Source: Chitinophaga polysaccharea (GTDB lineage: Bacteria; Bacteroidota; Bacteroidia; Chitinophagales; Chitinophagaceae). Taken from it: a stretch of DNA of 64,000 nt. Position numbers and translations under genes: made by a program. Shown here piece after piece: positions 40,535 through 49,257 of the stretch. Position 1 is the first letter of the stretch; each line of letters opens with the position of its first letter. The notes beneath the pieces are model-generated. The model was not told the DNA's origin, searched no databases, and saw only the letters and a list, made by a program, of their open reading frames with translations. The DNA lies in the NCBI RefSeq assembly GCF_902150045.1, contig NZ_CABFVU010000004.1, positions 799,745 through 863,744 on the forward strand. The letters run 5' to 3'.

Positions 40535-42445
40535 TTAGTCCGACTGTTTGCCTGTGTCGTTTTTCTTTGCTACCTCTTCCAGGAGCTTAAGCCCGAGCAG
40601 CCCGCTGATAGGGCTGTTGGCGCCATCTCCGCCACCGATGAGCACATCCGGCATGATGCGGATCTGCTGGGCGCCGATGGCTTCCATTACTTTCAGCTGG
40701 GTAAAGTTGCTGCCACCCATGGCTTCCACAGCCAGTTTGTAGGATTCGGCGCTCGACTGGCCGATAGCCAGGATCTTTTCTGCTTCTGCTTTACCGGTGA
40801 GGGCAATTTTCTCGGCATCTGCTTTTGCGATCCATTCAGTGCGCTCGGCTTCTGCCCTGGCCAGCAATCTTACTTTTTCTGCTTCACCGCTTGCCAGCAA
40901 TTTCACCCGGTCGCTTTCTGCATTAGCCTGTAACCGCACGCTGTTGGCATCACCCGTCGCTTTTTTCACAGAAGCGTCTGCATGTCTTTCAGCTATCCAT
41001 ACTCCCTGGTCGGCTTTTACAATTTCCTTCTGCATTTCAGCGATCGCGGTTTCTTTTTCCAGTGTCTGCCGGGTTTCCTGGGCCAGTCGTTCTGTATCAT
41101 AGGTGATTTTCTGTTCTTCCGCAATTTTACGGTCGGTCAGTGTTTTCATCAATGTTTCCGGTGGTACAATGTCGCCAATAAGCGTATCTACACCAAACAC
41201 GTTATACTGATCCAGCACCTGCCCGATATGCTCTTTCGCGGAGGTTTGCCGTTCTTTACGGCTGGTAAGGAAGCTGATCACATCTGATCCCTGGGCGGAG
41301 TTACGGAAGTAGTTACCAATGGTAGGTTCCAGCACCTGGGTAACGAGGTTGCTCATATTGCCGAAGCGGGCAATTACTTTAGGCGCTTCATTGGTAGGGA
41401 TATGGATGATCTGTGCCACATCAAGATTGAAAGTAAAACCGTCGCGGCTTCTCACGGTAATGGTAGAGAGGTTTTTATCCAGCTGGTGGGCTTCACTTCT
41501 GGCGGAGGCCCAGTTCAGTACCAGGTTGGTGGTAGGTACCAGTTCCACTTTCATGATATAGGGGTTGATGGGATATTTACCGGGGCCCAGTGGTTCGGCC
41601 CAAACGCCTTTGGTGCCTTTGGCTACAATGTTGCCATGTTTGAATTCGGCCCCGCTGATATCTACGCCATCATTACCTACGAAGGAGATCACCACGCCTA
41701 CATGACCTATGGCGATCTCCGTCATCCGCACCATTTCCAGTTTGGCAAACCAGGGATTGATAAAGTAGGAGCCAGCCAGGATCACCTGTTCCTGTAAACC
41801 TTTGTAGCCGCCCTTTTCAAGGAAGGCGTCCACATCCTGGAAGTTGTTGTGGTTTTCGATGGTTTTACCTGCAATGGAACCGGTTTCAATGGCTTGTCCT
41901 TCGAGAGTGGTAACAATGCCCACCGCGTTATCCGGGATAGATAGCATGTCGGTGATTTCCACTTCAAACAGGAAGGTATTGATACGGTAAGATCCGGGTG
42001 TGATGATAGCGGTTTGCCGGCCTTTGCGGCCGCCGTTCTGCAGGAATGCCACTGCATCCTGGAAGGAATCGCTTGGCACCTTACGTGCCAGGATGGCGCC
42101 TGTTTCCAGTTCGGTACCGTCTTTCGCCAATACCAGTCCTATTTTACCGGTGGGGATGATGGTAAACGGTTGGAAGGCAACGCTGTACTGCCAGATCCAT
42201 TTCCAGAAGTAAACGCCGGGTGCCAGTGTTTGCGCCTGGAAACCGGCTTCCCCGTTGGTGGCAAGGATGCGGCCTTCGGGTAATTCCTGTTTGCCAAGCA
42301 GCACAAATTTTTTTGTTACCAGGCCTATGCGGTCTTCCGGTACAATAACAACGCCGAAGCATATACGAAGAATTACTTTGTACAATACAAGGCATAGCAG
42401 GGGCAGGCCGATGAGCAAAGCCCATCTGATAAATGTGTTTTCCAT
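40535..42445 (-). CDS. SPFH/Band-7 (flotillin-like) protein with tandem N-terminal repeats
   Basis: The 636-aa protein has one N-terminal membrane helix (ALLIGLPLLCLVLYKVILRI). About three tandem beta repeats follow between residues 35 and 310 (each GxVGxV...GG.KG.Q...PGxYxIN). An SPFH domain spans about 315-450, with a long charged coiled coil (TDRKIAEEQ... VRLLARAEAERTEWI) and a glycine-rich tail. Flotillin-like proteins organise membrane domains and stress complexes, and some SPFH proteins accompany RNA-repair systems. The tandem repeats recall major-vault-type repeats; that comparison is mine. Confidence 0.75.
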   Translation of the reverse strand: MENTFIRWALLIGLPLLCLVLYKVILRICFGVVIVPEDRIGLVTKKFVLLGKQELPEGRILATNGEAGFQAQTLAPGVYFWKWIWQYSVAFQPFTIIPTGKIGLVLAKDGTELETGAILARKVPSDSFQDAVAFLQNGGRKGRQTAIITPGSYRINTFLFEVEITDMLSIPDNAVGIVTTLEGQAIETGSIAGKTIENHNNFQDVDAFLEKGGYKGLQEQVILAGSYFINPWFAKLEMVRMTEIAIGHVGVVISFVGNDGVDISGAEFKHGNIVAKGTKGVWAEPLGPGKYPINPYIMKVELVPTTNLVLNWASARSEAHQLDKNLSTITVRSRDGFTFNLDVAQIIHIPTNEAPKVIARFGNMSNLVTQVLEPTIGNYFRNSAQGSDVISFLTSRKERQTSAKEHIGQVLDQYNVFGVDTLIGDIVPPETLMKTLTDRKIAEEQKITYDTERLAQETRQTLEKETAIAEMQKEIVKADQGVWIAERHADASVKKATGDANSVRLQANAESDRVKLLASGEAEKVRLLARAEAERTEWIAKADAEKIALTGKAEAEKILAIGQSSAESYKLAVEAMGGSNFTQLKVMEAIGAQQIRIMPDVLIGGGDGANSPISGLLGLKLLEEVAKKNDTGKQSD

Positions 42446-42496
42446 TTGTTGGGTGGTTGTTAAGGTATGTGTTTGTGTAAAGATGAATTCAACGGC

Positions 42497-42646
42497 ATGG
42501 CCATACTGCTGAAAAGCACATCAGTTCAGGGTTTGATCCATGCGGGTATGTTTCAGGAAAGTGGGGGCGAAGTGTTGAAGTTCGTGGTGATATATGATAT
42601 CAGGATGTCGTTGCCGGAGCAATTATCGGATTCCATTGAAGAATGA
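42497..42646 (+). CDS. Possible 49-aa small protein
   Basis: Within the 521-bp gap before the ROK gene, an open frame reads MAILLKSTSVQGLIHAGMF, then QESGGEVLKFVVIYDIRMSL and PEQLSDSIEE-stop. The composition is balanced and protein-like, with a beta-type hydrophobic core and acidic tail. It has no recognised family, and no promoter is visible. The rest of the gap (42647-42870) shows nothing I can name. Confidence 0.4.
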   Translation: MAILLKSTSVQGLIHAGMFQESGGEVLKFVVIYDIRMSLPEQLSDSIEE

Positions 42647-42874
42647 ATTACGATGTAAAATTGATCATTATTTTTTATCTGCCAAAATAATTTCCGGGAG
42701 ATGATAACTATGGATAACATGAAAATTACCGGTAAATACTCCTGAGGATGTTTGCAGATCGTTTCAGATAATCCCGGGTATCTTTTTTTGACAAAAAATT
42801 TAAAATTCCGTTCTTTTTTTTGATTTTTAGAAAAACGCCCTATATTGGGAGCTGTTTAACCATTTTTTTACGAA

Positions 42875-42943
42875 GCTAAAACGATTTTTCTGAGCAAGTC
42901 AACCAAATAATATTTTATATTTGTTTAGCTTAAACGATTTAGC
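42875..42943. promoter_or_regulatory. Promoter and paired LacI-like operator sites of the ROK gene
   Basis: Two related sites, GCTAAAACGATTTTTC (42875-42890) and the near-palindrome GCTTAAACGATTTAGC (42928-42943), lie 53 bases apart. Between them is a perfect -7 box TATATTTG at 42916-42923. A repressor bound at the second site would cover the start of transcription. The AAACGATTT core has the central CG seen in LacI-type sites. The ROK protein has no HTH itself, so the regulator lies elsewhere. Confidence 0.5.
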
Positions 42944-42966
42944 AAATATTCTATCTTTTTGAATTT

Positions 42967-43845
42967 ATGACAAATTCCACGGCGTTAGGAATAGATATCG
43001 GCGGCTCTCACATTACCGCAGCATTGGTAGATCTGAATACAAGATCTGTCATAGATGGCACATGGAACCGCACGCGTATTAACTCGCAGGGCGAAGTAGC
43101 AGATATTATCAATGGCTGGGCGGCTGTTATCAGTGAAGTGTGCTCTCATACTACGGCAGATATACTGCATATTGGTATTGGGATGCCGGGGCCGTTCGAC
43201 TATGAGCAGGGGATCAGTCTTATGAAAGGACAGCATAAATACGATGCCTTATATAACCTGAACGTAAAGGAATTGCTGGCAGAGCGCCTGGGCATTTCCC
43301 CGCAGCAGATCCGCTTTATCAATGATGCAGGCTGCTTCCTGCAGGGCGAAGTTTTCAGTGGCGCAGGCAGGAACTACCACCAAGTAATAGGGCTTACACT
43401 GGGCACCGGCCTGGGCTCTGCTGTTTACCGCGATGGCACGGCCAGCGACGGCGACCGCTGGCGTACTCCTTTTAAAGACGGAATCGCAGAAGACTATCTC
43501 TCCACCCGCTGGTTTGTAAAACGCTACCAGGAAATAAGCGGTGAAGCAGTAGCCGATGTAAAAGCGCTCATAACGCGTATAGGCGTTGACGATAGGATAC
43601 TTCAACTGTTCAGCGAATTTGCCGTTAACCTCGGCACTTTCCTTTCTACCTTTATTAAAGAAGAACAACCGGAAATAGTAATAATTGGCGGCAATATCGC
43701 CAACGCAGCGGATCTATTTCTCCCGTTATTAAAAAAAGAACTGGAAAAACAACAGATCAGCATCCCGGTGGTAACGGCTACCCTGGGTGAAGCTGCTGCA
43801 TTGATCGGCGCGGCCAGCCTGTGGCACGCTTTCCAGGAAGCATAA
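42967..43845 (+). CDS. ROK-family sugar kinase
   Basis: The 292-aa protein has the ROK phosphate motif (LGIDIGGSHITAALVDL), DAGCFLQGEVFSGAG, and GLTLGTGLGSAVYRDG with the catalytic Asp in RFINDAGC. It uses ATP to phosphorylate a sugar such as glucose or a derivative. The usual Cys zinc-binding motif is not obvious. It stands as its own unit upstream of the sigma-FecR-SusCD cluster and may feed sugars from that locus into glycolysis. Confidence 0.8.
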   Translation: MTNSTALGIDIGGSHITAALVDLNTRSVIDGTWNRTRINSQGEVADIINGWAAVISEVCSHTTADILHIGIGMPGPFDYEQGISLMKGQHKYDALYNLNVKELLAERLGISPQQIRFINDAGCFLQGEVFSGAGRNYHQVIGLTLGTGLGSAVYRDGTASDGDRWRTPFKDGIAEDYLSTRWFVKRYQEISGEAVADVKALITRIGVDDRILQLFSEFAVNLGTFLSTFIKEEQPEIVIIGGNIANAADLFLPLLKKELEKQQISIPVVTATLGEAAALIGAASLWHAFQEA

Positions 43846-43932
43846 AACAAAGGGAACATATTTAGCGGAAGCTATCGGCGCAATAATCCAGGCGGGTAAT
43901 GACCGGGACCTATCTATCTCCCGGAAAATAAC

Positions 43933-43964
43933 CGCCCGGGTATTTGCCCGGTAGCTTCTTTTTG
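43933..43964 (+). terminator. Possible terminator after the ROK gene
   Basis: CCGGG (43936-43940) and CCCGG (43947-43951) form a short stem with loop TATTTG, followed shortly by CTTCTTTTTG. The stem is brief, so strength is uncertain. Confidence 0.45.
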
Positions 43965-44034
43965 TTTGTTAACTTTAACCTTTCTGCTTTTTCCTTTATA
44001 TTAGGGGCATCAACCACTTCTAAATATTTACTGT

Positions 44035-44658
44035 TTGAAAGACCGCCTGACTGCAGAGGATAGTATTTTGTGGAACAATGTCATCCTGGGGGATCAGCAA
44101 GCCTATAGGGAGTTGTATGATATATATGCGGATATGCTTTTCCGGTATGGCCTGAGATATGTGAAAGATACCAGCACTATAAAAGACTGTATCCAGGATC
44201 TCTTTACCAGTCTTTATCACCACAGGCATAACCTGGCCCGGAACGTGAACATCCGGTTTTACCTGCTTCGCTCATTCCGCAGGAAAATTCACCAGGTAGT
44301 AAAAAAGAATGCCGCCGTACTCCATACCGCCAGCCCGGAGGAGTATTTTTCCATTGTTTATGAACCGGATGCAGAACAGCTGCAGATCGCAGCTGAACAA
44401 CAGCAGGAAATGCTGCGGCTGCTGGCCCGTGAATTGAATGAACTGCCTGCCCGACAAAAAGAAGTTCTCTTCCTGAAATTCAACTGCAGCTTGTCGTACG
44501 AAGAGGTAGCAGGTATCATGAAAATCAGCGTACCTACCTGCCGAACCCTTGCCTACAGGGCGTTCCGACAATTGCGCAGCAATATGGAAAAAGCGCCGCT
44601 GCTGCCGTTAATGTTCCTCTTAACGGCATGGCTTTCCAGGCAACACTACAAATTTTAA
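44035..44658 (+). CDS. ECF-type RNA polymerase sigma factor
   Basis: The 207-aa protein has sigma region 2 (ELYDIYADMLFRYGLRYVKD, CIQDLFTSLYHHR) and region 4 (LPARQKEVLFLKFNCSLSYEEVAGIMKIS, TCRTLAYRAFRQLR). It ends in a hydrophobic stretch, LLPLMFLLTAWLS, common in Bacteroidota ECF factors. It starts with TTG at 44035; no better ATG lies upstream. It pairs with the FecR protein gene 66 bases downstream and likely directs transcription of the SusC-led genes. The FecR anti-sigma holds it until the SusC receptor signals. Confidence 0.85.
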   Translation: MKDRLTAEDSILWNNVILGDQQAYRELYDIYADMLFRYGLRYVKDTSTIKDCIQDLFTSLYHHRHNLARNVNIRFYLLRSFRRKIHQVVKKNAAVLHTASPEEYFSIVYEPDAEQLQIAAEQQQEMLRLLARELNELPARQKEVLFLKFNCSLSYEEVAGIMKISVPTCRTLAYRAFRQLRSNMEKAPLLPLMFLLTAWLSRQHYKF

Positions 44659-44724
44659 AAAAAGTTTCACTCCGGAGTCTATATCCTGTTTGTTTGTTGC
44701 TCTATATAGCAAAGATGCCGAAAG

Positions 44725-45846
44725 ATGCCTGATAAGAAACACCTGAAACTGGAAGACCTGCTTGGTAACGACCATGAACCGCCTGCACAGAGCGACGATC
44801 CCCTGCAGCAGGAAATGGCAGCGGCAGTACAACGTATGATCACCGGCGCCGGCACGGAAACCTGGGACGCGGCCGATAAAGCCCTCCTCTGGGAAAACAT
44901 TGTCACAGAGTTGGTCCCTAAACCATCCGTGTACAGGTACCTGTTCCCTAAGATCGCTGCAGCTGCGGTGGTATTGCTCACCGTGGCGGCATGGCTCTTC
45001 TGGCCCAGACCGGCGCATCCGCTGGTACAGTTTGCCCGGGGGCAGCATATAGACAGCGTTACGGATACCCGCCTGATCCTGGGGCAGCAATCTGCCGTAA
45101 CACTGAAAGGGAAAAATGCCTCGCTCGTTTACGGAGGTAAAGGTGTTACCATTAATGCCGATAGCACACTGGCATCTGCAGCGCCCTACAATACCCTGCT
45201 GGTGCCCTATGGCCGCCGCGCCCGCCTGCAGCTGGAAGACGGCACCATTGTACAGTTGAATGCAGGATCCCGGCTGGTATACCCCGCTGTTTTTCGCGAT
45301 AAAAGGAGAGAAGTGTACCTGGAAGGAGAAGCCTTTTTTGAGGTGGCTCCCAATGCAGCATCACCCTTTTTCGTATATGCGTCTGGTATAGAAACAGAAG
45401 TACTGGGCACCTCTTTTAATATCAGCGCTTATCCTGACGACAAGCAGCAAAGCCTGGTACTGGCCTCAGGAAGCGTGCGCACGCAGTTGGCCTCACAACG
45501 CATATTCGGTAAGCATTCCCGGCAGCTGAAACCGGGTGAAATGGCTACCGTTAACATGGAAAATGAGAACCTGCAGGTAAGCACCGTGAACATCACTACC
45601 TATACCGCCTGGAAAGACGGGCGGCTCCTGTTTTACAGCGTACCACTGAAAGACATCCTGAAAAAATTAACGCGTTACTATAATATACAGCTGGAGCTTT
45701 CGTCAGCACAACCCGGATTGGAAACCTGTTCCGGTGACCTTGACCTGGAAGAAAATCTTGAAAACGTACTTGATGTGATCTGTGCTACCAACTCGCTGCG
45801 CTATGAGCGCCAGGGGCAGCGTATCATACTGAAAGAGAAAAACTAA
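44725..45846 (+). CDS. FecR-family anti-sigma factor
   Basis: The 373-aa protein has a cytoplasmic N-terminal part (LEDLLGNDHEPPAQSDD onward), one transmembrane helix (IAAAAVVLLTVAAWLFW, about 76-92) and the periplasmic FecR domain (LPYGRRARLQLEDGTIVQLNAGSRLVYP, YLEGEAFFEVAP, ETEVLGTSFNISAY). DUF4974 is at the end (LKDILKKLTRYYNIQLELS). It senses the STN domain of the SusC receptor across the periplasm. It lies between sigma and susC. Confidence 0.9.
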   Translation: MPDKKHLKLEDLLGNDHEPPAQSDDPLQQEMAAAVQRMITGAGTETWDAADKALLWENIVTELVPKPSVYRYLFPKIAAAAVVLLTVAAWLFWPRPAHPLVQFARGQHIDSVTDTRLILGQQSAVTLKGKNASLVYGGKGVTINADSTLASAAPYNTLLVPYGRRARLQLEDGTIVQLNAGSRLVYPAVFRDKRREVYLEGEAFFEVAPNAASPFFVYASGIETEVLGTSFNISAYPDDKQQSLVLASGSVRTQLASQRIFGKHSRQLKPGEMATVNMENENLQVSTVNITTYTAWKDGRLLFYSVPLKDILKKLTRYYNIQLELSSAQPGLETCSGDLDLEENLENVLDVICATNSLRYERQGQRIILKEKN

Positions 45847-45869
45847 ATACCATACATATCACCAAAAAA

Positions 45870-45935
45870 AACCGGAAGATGGTGGGACATCTTCCGGTTG
45901 CACAGCCCCGCCGCGAAGCGGGGTAGGGCTTGTCT
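45870..45935 (+). promoter_or_regulatory. Two consecutive hairpins between fecR and susC
   Basis: AACCGGAAGATG pairs with CATCTTCCGGTT (45870-45899, 12 bp, perfect). Then CCCCGC pairs with GCGGGG (45906-45923), and TAGGGCTTGTCTTTTTG follows. The second can work as a weak terminator, so the pair may attenuate readthrough from the sigma-FecR message into susC, or mark the upstream unit's end. Confidence 0.55.
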
Positions 45936-45967
45936 TTTTGTTTAACTAAAAAAACTGTAATGAAGTT

Positions 45968-48900
45968 ATGAAAAAAATCTATGCACAATGGCGTATACCG
46001 CCGGGCAATCTTTTTGCCACTAAACTTGTGAGAACAATGAAACTGACTGTAATTTTACTGTTCGCCGCTATTTTTGGAGTGTCTGCCACGGGCAAATCGC
46101 AGGATGAGCACCTCAACATCAAACTGCATCAGGGTACCCTGCCACAGCTATTTAACCAGATCCAGTCACAAAGCCGCTGGCGTATTTTTTATAAAGATGA
46201 ACTGGTAAACAGGGAACAACCGCTCACCCTTGAACTACAGGATAAAAAGATCAATGAGGTGCTGGACAAAGCCCTGCTAAATACAGGTCTTAGCTACCGC
46301 ATTATGCGGAACCAGGTGGCTATTATCCCCAAGGAAAAAACGAAGCCCGATCAGCGCCTGTCTACCGCCGCCCTTGCGGAAGACAGCACCTATCTCATAC
46401 GGGGAAGGGTATACGATACGCATGAACCGCCGCAGGCGTTGCCGGGAGTAACCATCCGCGTAAAGGATAATAACGCGCTTGGAACCACTACAGACGCCGA
46501 CGGCTACTTCACTTTCCGGGCTAAAAAGAATGCGGTGCTCGTTTTTACCCAGATGGGTTACCTGCCCCAGGAGTTCACCATTATCCGCAGTCATAACGCG
46601 CTCACCATTTCCCTGAAAGAAAATGTAGCCGCACTCGATGAAGTAGTGGTGGTAGGCCTTTCCGAACAACAACGGAAACACATTGCCAGTTCCATCAGTT
46701 CGGTAAATATCGCGCAGCAAACCAATGGTAAGCCCATTACAGCTTTATCGCAGGCGCTGCAGGGAGGAGTTACCGGCTTGCAGGTAACGCAGAATTCCGG
46801 CCTGCCTGGCGGCGATGCGGCCGTGATAAAGATCCGTGGCATCAGCACCGTAAATGCCTCCGATCCCCTGGTGATGGTAGATGGCGTGCCTATGGACATG
46901 AATTACATAGATCCTGTTACCGTAGAAAGCGTTACTATCCTGAAAGACGCTGCTGCGGCCGCAGTTTATGGCGCCCGTGCTGCCAACGGCGTAATACTGG
47001 TAACCACCAAGCGCGGCGTGGCCGGAAGGATAGCCGTTACCTACGACGGATATTATGGTGTGCAATCGCCCTCCTCTATGCCGGCCCTGGTGGAAGCCCC
47101 CCAATATATGCGCATGTTTAATGAAGCGCAGGTAAATGCAGGCAACGCGCCGCTCTATTCGGAAGAAGATATTCAACACACGGAAGCAGGAGACGACCCC
47201 ATAAAATATCCAAACACCGATTGGCAGAAAGAGATCCTGAACCGGGCAGCGCCCATTACCAGTCACTCTGTAGGAGTGAGCGGAGGTAACAGCCTGGCCC
47301 GCTTTGCGTTAACCGCCAATTACCAGAACCAGCAGGGAATGATCCCGCTCAATCATTCCAATAAATATAATATCCGCGCCAATACCTCTATCACTATCAA
47401 CAAAAAATTCCTCGTGTATATGGATATGCTGGCCATCAAACGGAATACTTTCTATCCTAACCGGCCCAATGGTAATGATGGCAACAGGATATTGGAAGAT
47501 ATCTTCCGGGTACCGCCTACCATTCTTCCGAAATATCCTGCAAAAGATGGGGCGCCGGTAATATACGGGCGCTATGTGGATATTGTAAACCCGGTGGCTT
47601 ATGCAGAACATGGAGGTAAGGCGGCCAACGAATACGGGCAGTCGAGCATTAACCTGCAACCTAAATGGGAAGTATTGCCTGGCTTGAATCTCCGCGGTCA
47701 GTTCAGCTTCCGGCTGAACAGTGATGTAACCCGTACTACCCGCGACAACTATTATTTCTTTGACTACTATACCGGCAAACTGGTGCAGACGTGGGCCGTA
47801 CAACGTTCGGCCAGTATGGCAAGAACCACCTACTACTATGCAGGCGTAACAGCAGATTATACCTATGATCTGAAAGACCATCATTTTTACCTGATGGGCG
47901 GTTATTCACAGGAGGAAAATAACAGCGGATATTGGGATGTATATTCCCTGTTGTCATTTTACGGGAAAGTAAATTATTCCTATAAAGATAAATACCTGCT
48001 GGAAGGAGCCATCCGTACAGACGGTTCATCACGCTTCGGGCCGGGCCATAAGTATGGAACTTTCCCCTCCGTAGCATTAGGATGGAACATTCATAAAGAG
48101 AACTTTATGAAGCCGGTATCTGTCATTAATAATATGAAGCTTCGTGCTTCCTATGGCCGGCTGGGAAATGAGAATATAAATCTTTACCTGTACCAGAACA
48201 TGATCAGTGCCACAGATGGCGTAGAGTCAATATTCGGTAACCCCGATATCACCTGGGAAACGGTAGATATGCTGGATCTGGGGCTGGACCTGGCTTTGTT
48301 CCAAAGTAAACTGGAATTTACCTTCGATTTCTACAATAAAACCACTAACGGCATTATCCTTCAACCACCGGTATCTTATGTAGGCGGTATGGGAACTACT
48401 CCCATCAATGCAGGCAAGCTGCGGAACAAAGGAGTGGAGCTGTCGCTGAATTACAACAGCAATATTGGTAAAGATGTTACTATTTCCGTACGCCCGGGTA
48501 TTTCCTATAACAACAACACCTTCCTCACGGTGCTGGGCGGCCCTTATATCAGTGGCAGAAGTATTAACAAAGAAGGATATGCGCTGAACAGTTTGTACGG
48601 ATATAAAACAAATGGGCTGTTGCAGGCTGCTGATTTTAAACCGGACGGTACGCCACTGGTACCTGTTATGGCCAACGCAAAACCGGGAGACATCCGCTAT
48701 CTTGATCAGAACGGGGATAATATCATTGATGGAAATGACCAGGGAGTGATTGGCAATCCCACACCCCGCGCTGATTTCTTCGCCAACTTCAGGATCACCT
48801 ATAAAAAATGGGAACTGGAAATGCTGCTCCAGGGTGTCAGTAAAAATGATGCAGTATTGAGCGGTATGCTGGCTTACCCGCTGGATATGTCGTCTGATGG

Positions 48901-49240
48901 CGGTATCCCCACAAAGTATTACGCTGATAACTACTGGACGCCACAACGCACCAATGCACGCTTTCCGCGCTTAACCACCACACCGGACATCAACAAACTA
49001 TCATCCGATTTCTGGATACAGAACGGTGCCTATGTACGCATGAAATATATCCAGCTGGGTTATAATTTCAACGGCACCACCTTAAAACGTATAGGCGTTA
49101 ACGGTGCCAGGGTGTATGTAAATGCACAGAATCCGTTTGTGTTCACACCTATGAAACTGGTAGACCCGGAAAGCCAGGGAAATCAATGGACTTATGGCAT
49201 TATGAAAATGTATACCGCAGGAGTAAGCATTCAACTATAA
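45968..49240 (+). CDS. SusC/RagA-family TonB-dependent receptor with STN signalling domain
   Basis: The 1090-aa outer membrane transporter has a signal (LTVILLFAAIFGVSATGKS), an STN domain (about 48-121, LPQLFNQIQSQSRWRIFYKD) that contacts FecR, and a carboxypeptidase-D-like domain (about 145-225). The plug has the SusC signature (ALSQALQGGVTGLQV, AAAVYGARAANGVILVTTKRG), and a 22-strand barrel ends in aromatic strands (GVSIQL). It imports glycans or glycosides with the SusD lipoprotein. The STN domain makes it the inducer sensor for the upstream sigma-FecR pair. Confidence 0.95.
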   Translation: MKKIYAQWRIPPGNLFATKLVRTMKLTVILLFAAIFGVSATGKSQDEHLNIKLHQGTLPQLFNQIQSQSRWRIFYKDELVNREQPLTLELQDKKINEVLDKALLNTGLSYRIMRNQVAIIPKEKTKPDQRLSTAALAEDSTYLIRGRVYDTHEPPQALPGVTIRVKDNNALGTTTDADGYFTFRAKKNAVLVFTQMGYLPQEFTIIRSHNALTISLKENVAALDEVVVVGLSEQQRKHIASSISSVNIAQQTNGKPITALSQALQGGVTGLQVTQNSGLPGGDAAVIKIRGISTVNASDPLVMVDGVPMDMNYIDPVTVESVTILKDAAAAAVYGARAANGVILVTTKRGVAGRIAVTYDGYYGVQSPSSMPALVEAPQYMRMFNEAQVNAGNAPLYSEEDIQHTEAGDDPIKYPNTDWQKEILNRAAPITSHSVGVSGGNSLARFALTANYQNQQGMIPLNHSNKYNIRANTSITINKKFLVYMDMLAIKRNTFYPNRPNGNDGNRILEDIFRVPPTILPKYPAKDGAPVIYGRYVDIVNPVAYAEHGGKAANEYGQSSINLQPKWEVLPGLNLRGQFSFRLNSDVTRTTRDNYYFFDYYTGKLVQTWAVQRSASMARTTYYYAGVTADYTYDLKDHHFYLMGGYSQEENNSGYWDVYSLLSFYGKVNYSYKDKYLLEGAIRTDGSSRFGPGHKYGTFPSVALGWNIHKENFMKPVSVINNMKLRASYGRLGNENINLYLYQNMISATDGVESIFGNPDITWETVDMLDLGLDLALFQSKLEFTFDFYNKTTNGIILQPPVSYVGGMGTTPINAGKLRNKGVELSLNYNSNIGKDVTISVRPGISYNNNTFLTVLGGPYISGRSINKEGYALNSLYGYKTNGLLQAADFKPDGTPLVPVMANAKPGDIRYLDQNGDNIIDGNDQGVIGNPTPRADFFANFRITYKKWELEMLLQGVSKNDAVLSGMLAYPLDMSSDGGIPTKYYADNYWTPQRTNARFPRLTTTPDINKLSSDFWIQNGAYVRMKYIQLGYNFNGTTLKRIGVNGARVYVNAQNPFVFTPMKLVDPESQGNQWTYGIMKMYTAGVSIQL

Positions 49241-49257
49241 CCATTCAACTTTTAACA

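Noticed and set aside
45968..49240. SusC start moved to MKLTVILL (46037)
   Set aside because: Many Bacteroidota SusC genes keep this N-terminal leader (MKKIYAQWRIPPG) before the signal, so 45968 was kept, though the later ATG is possible.
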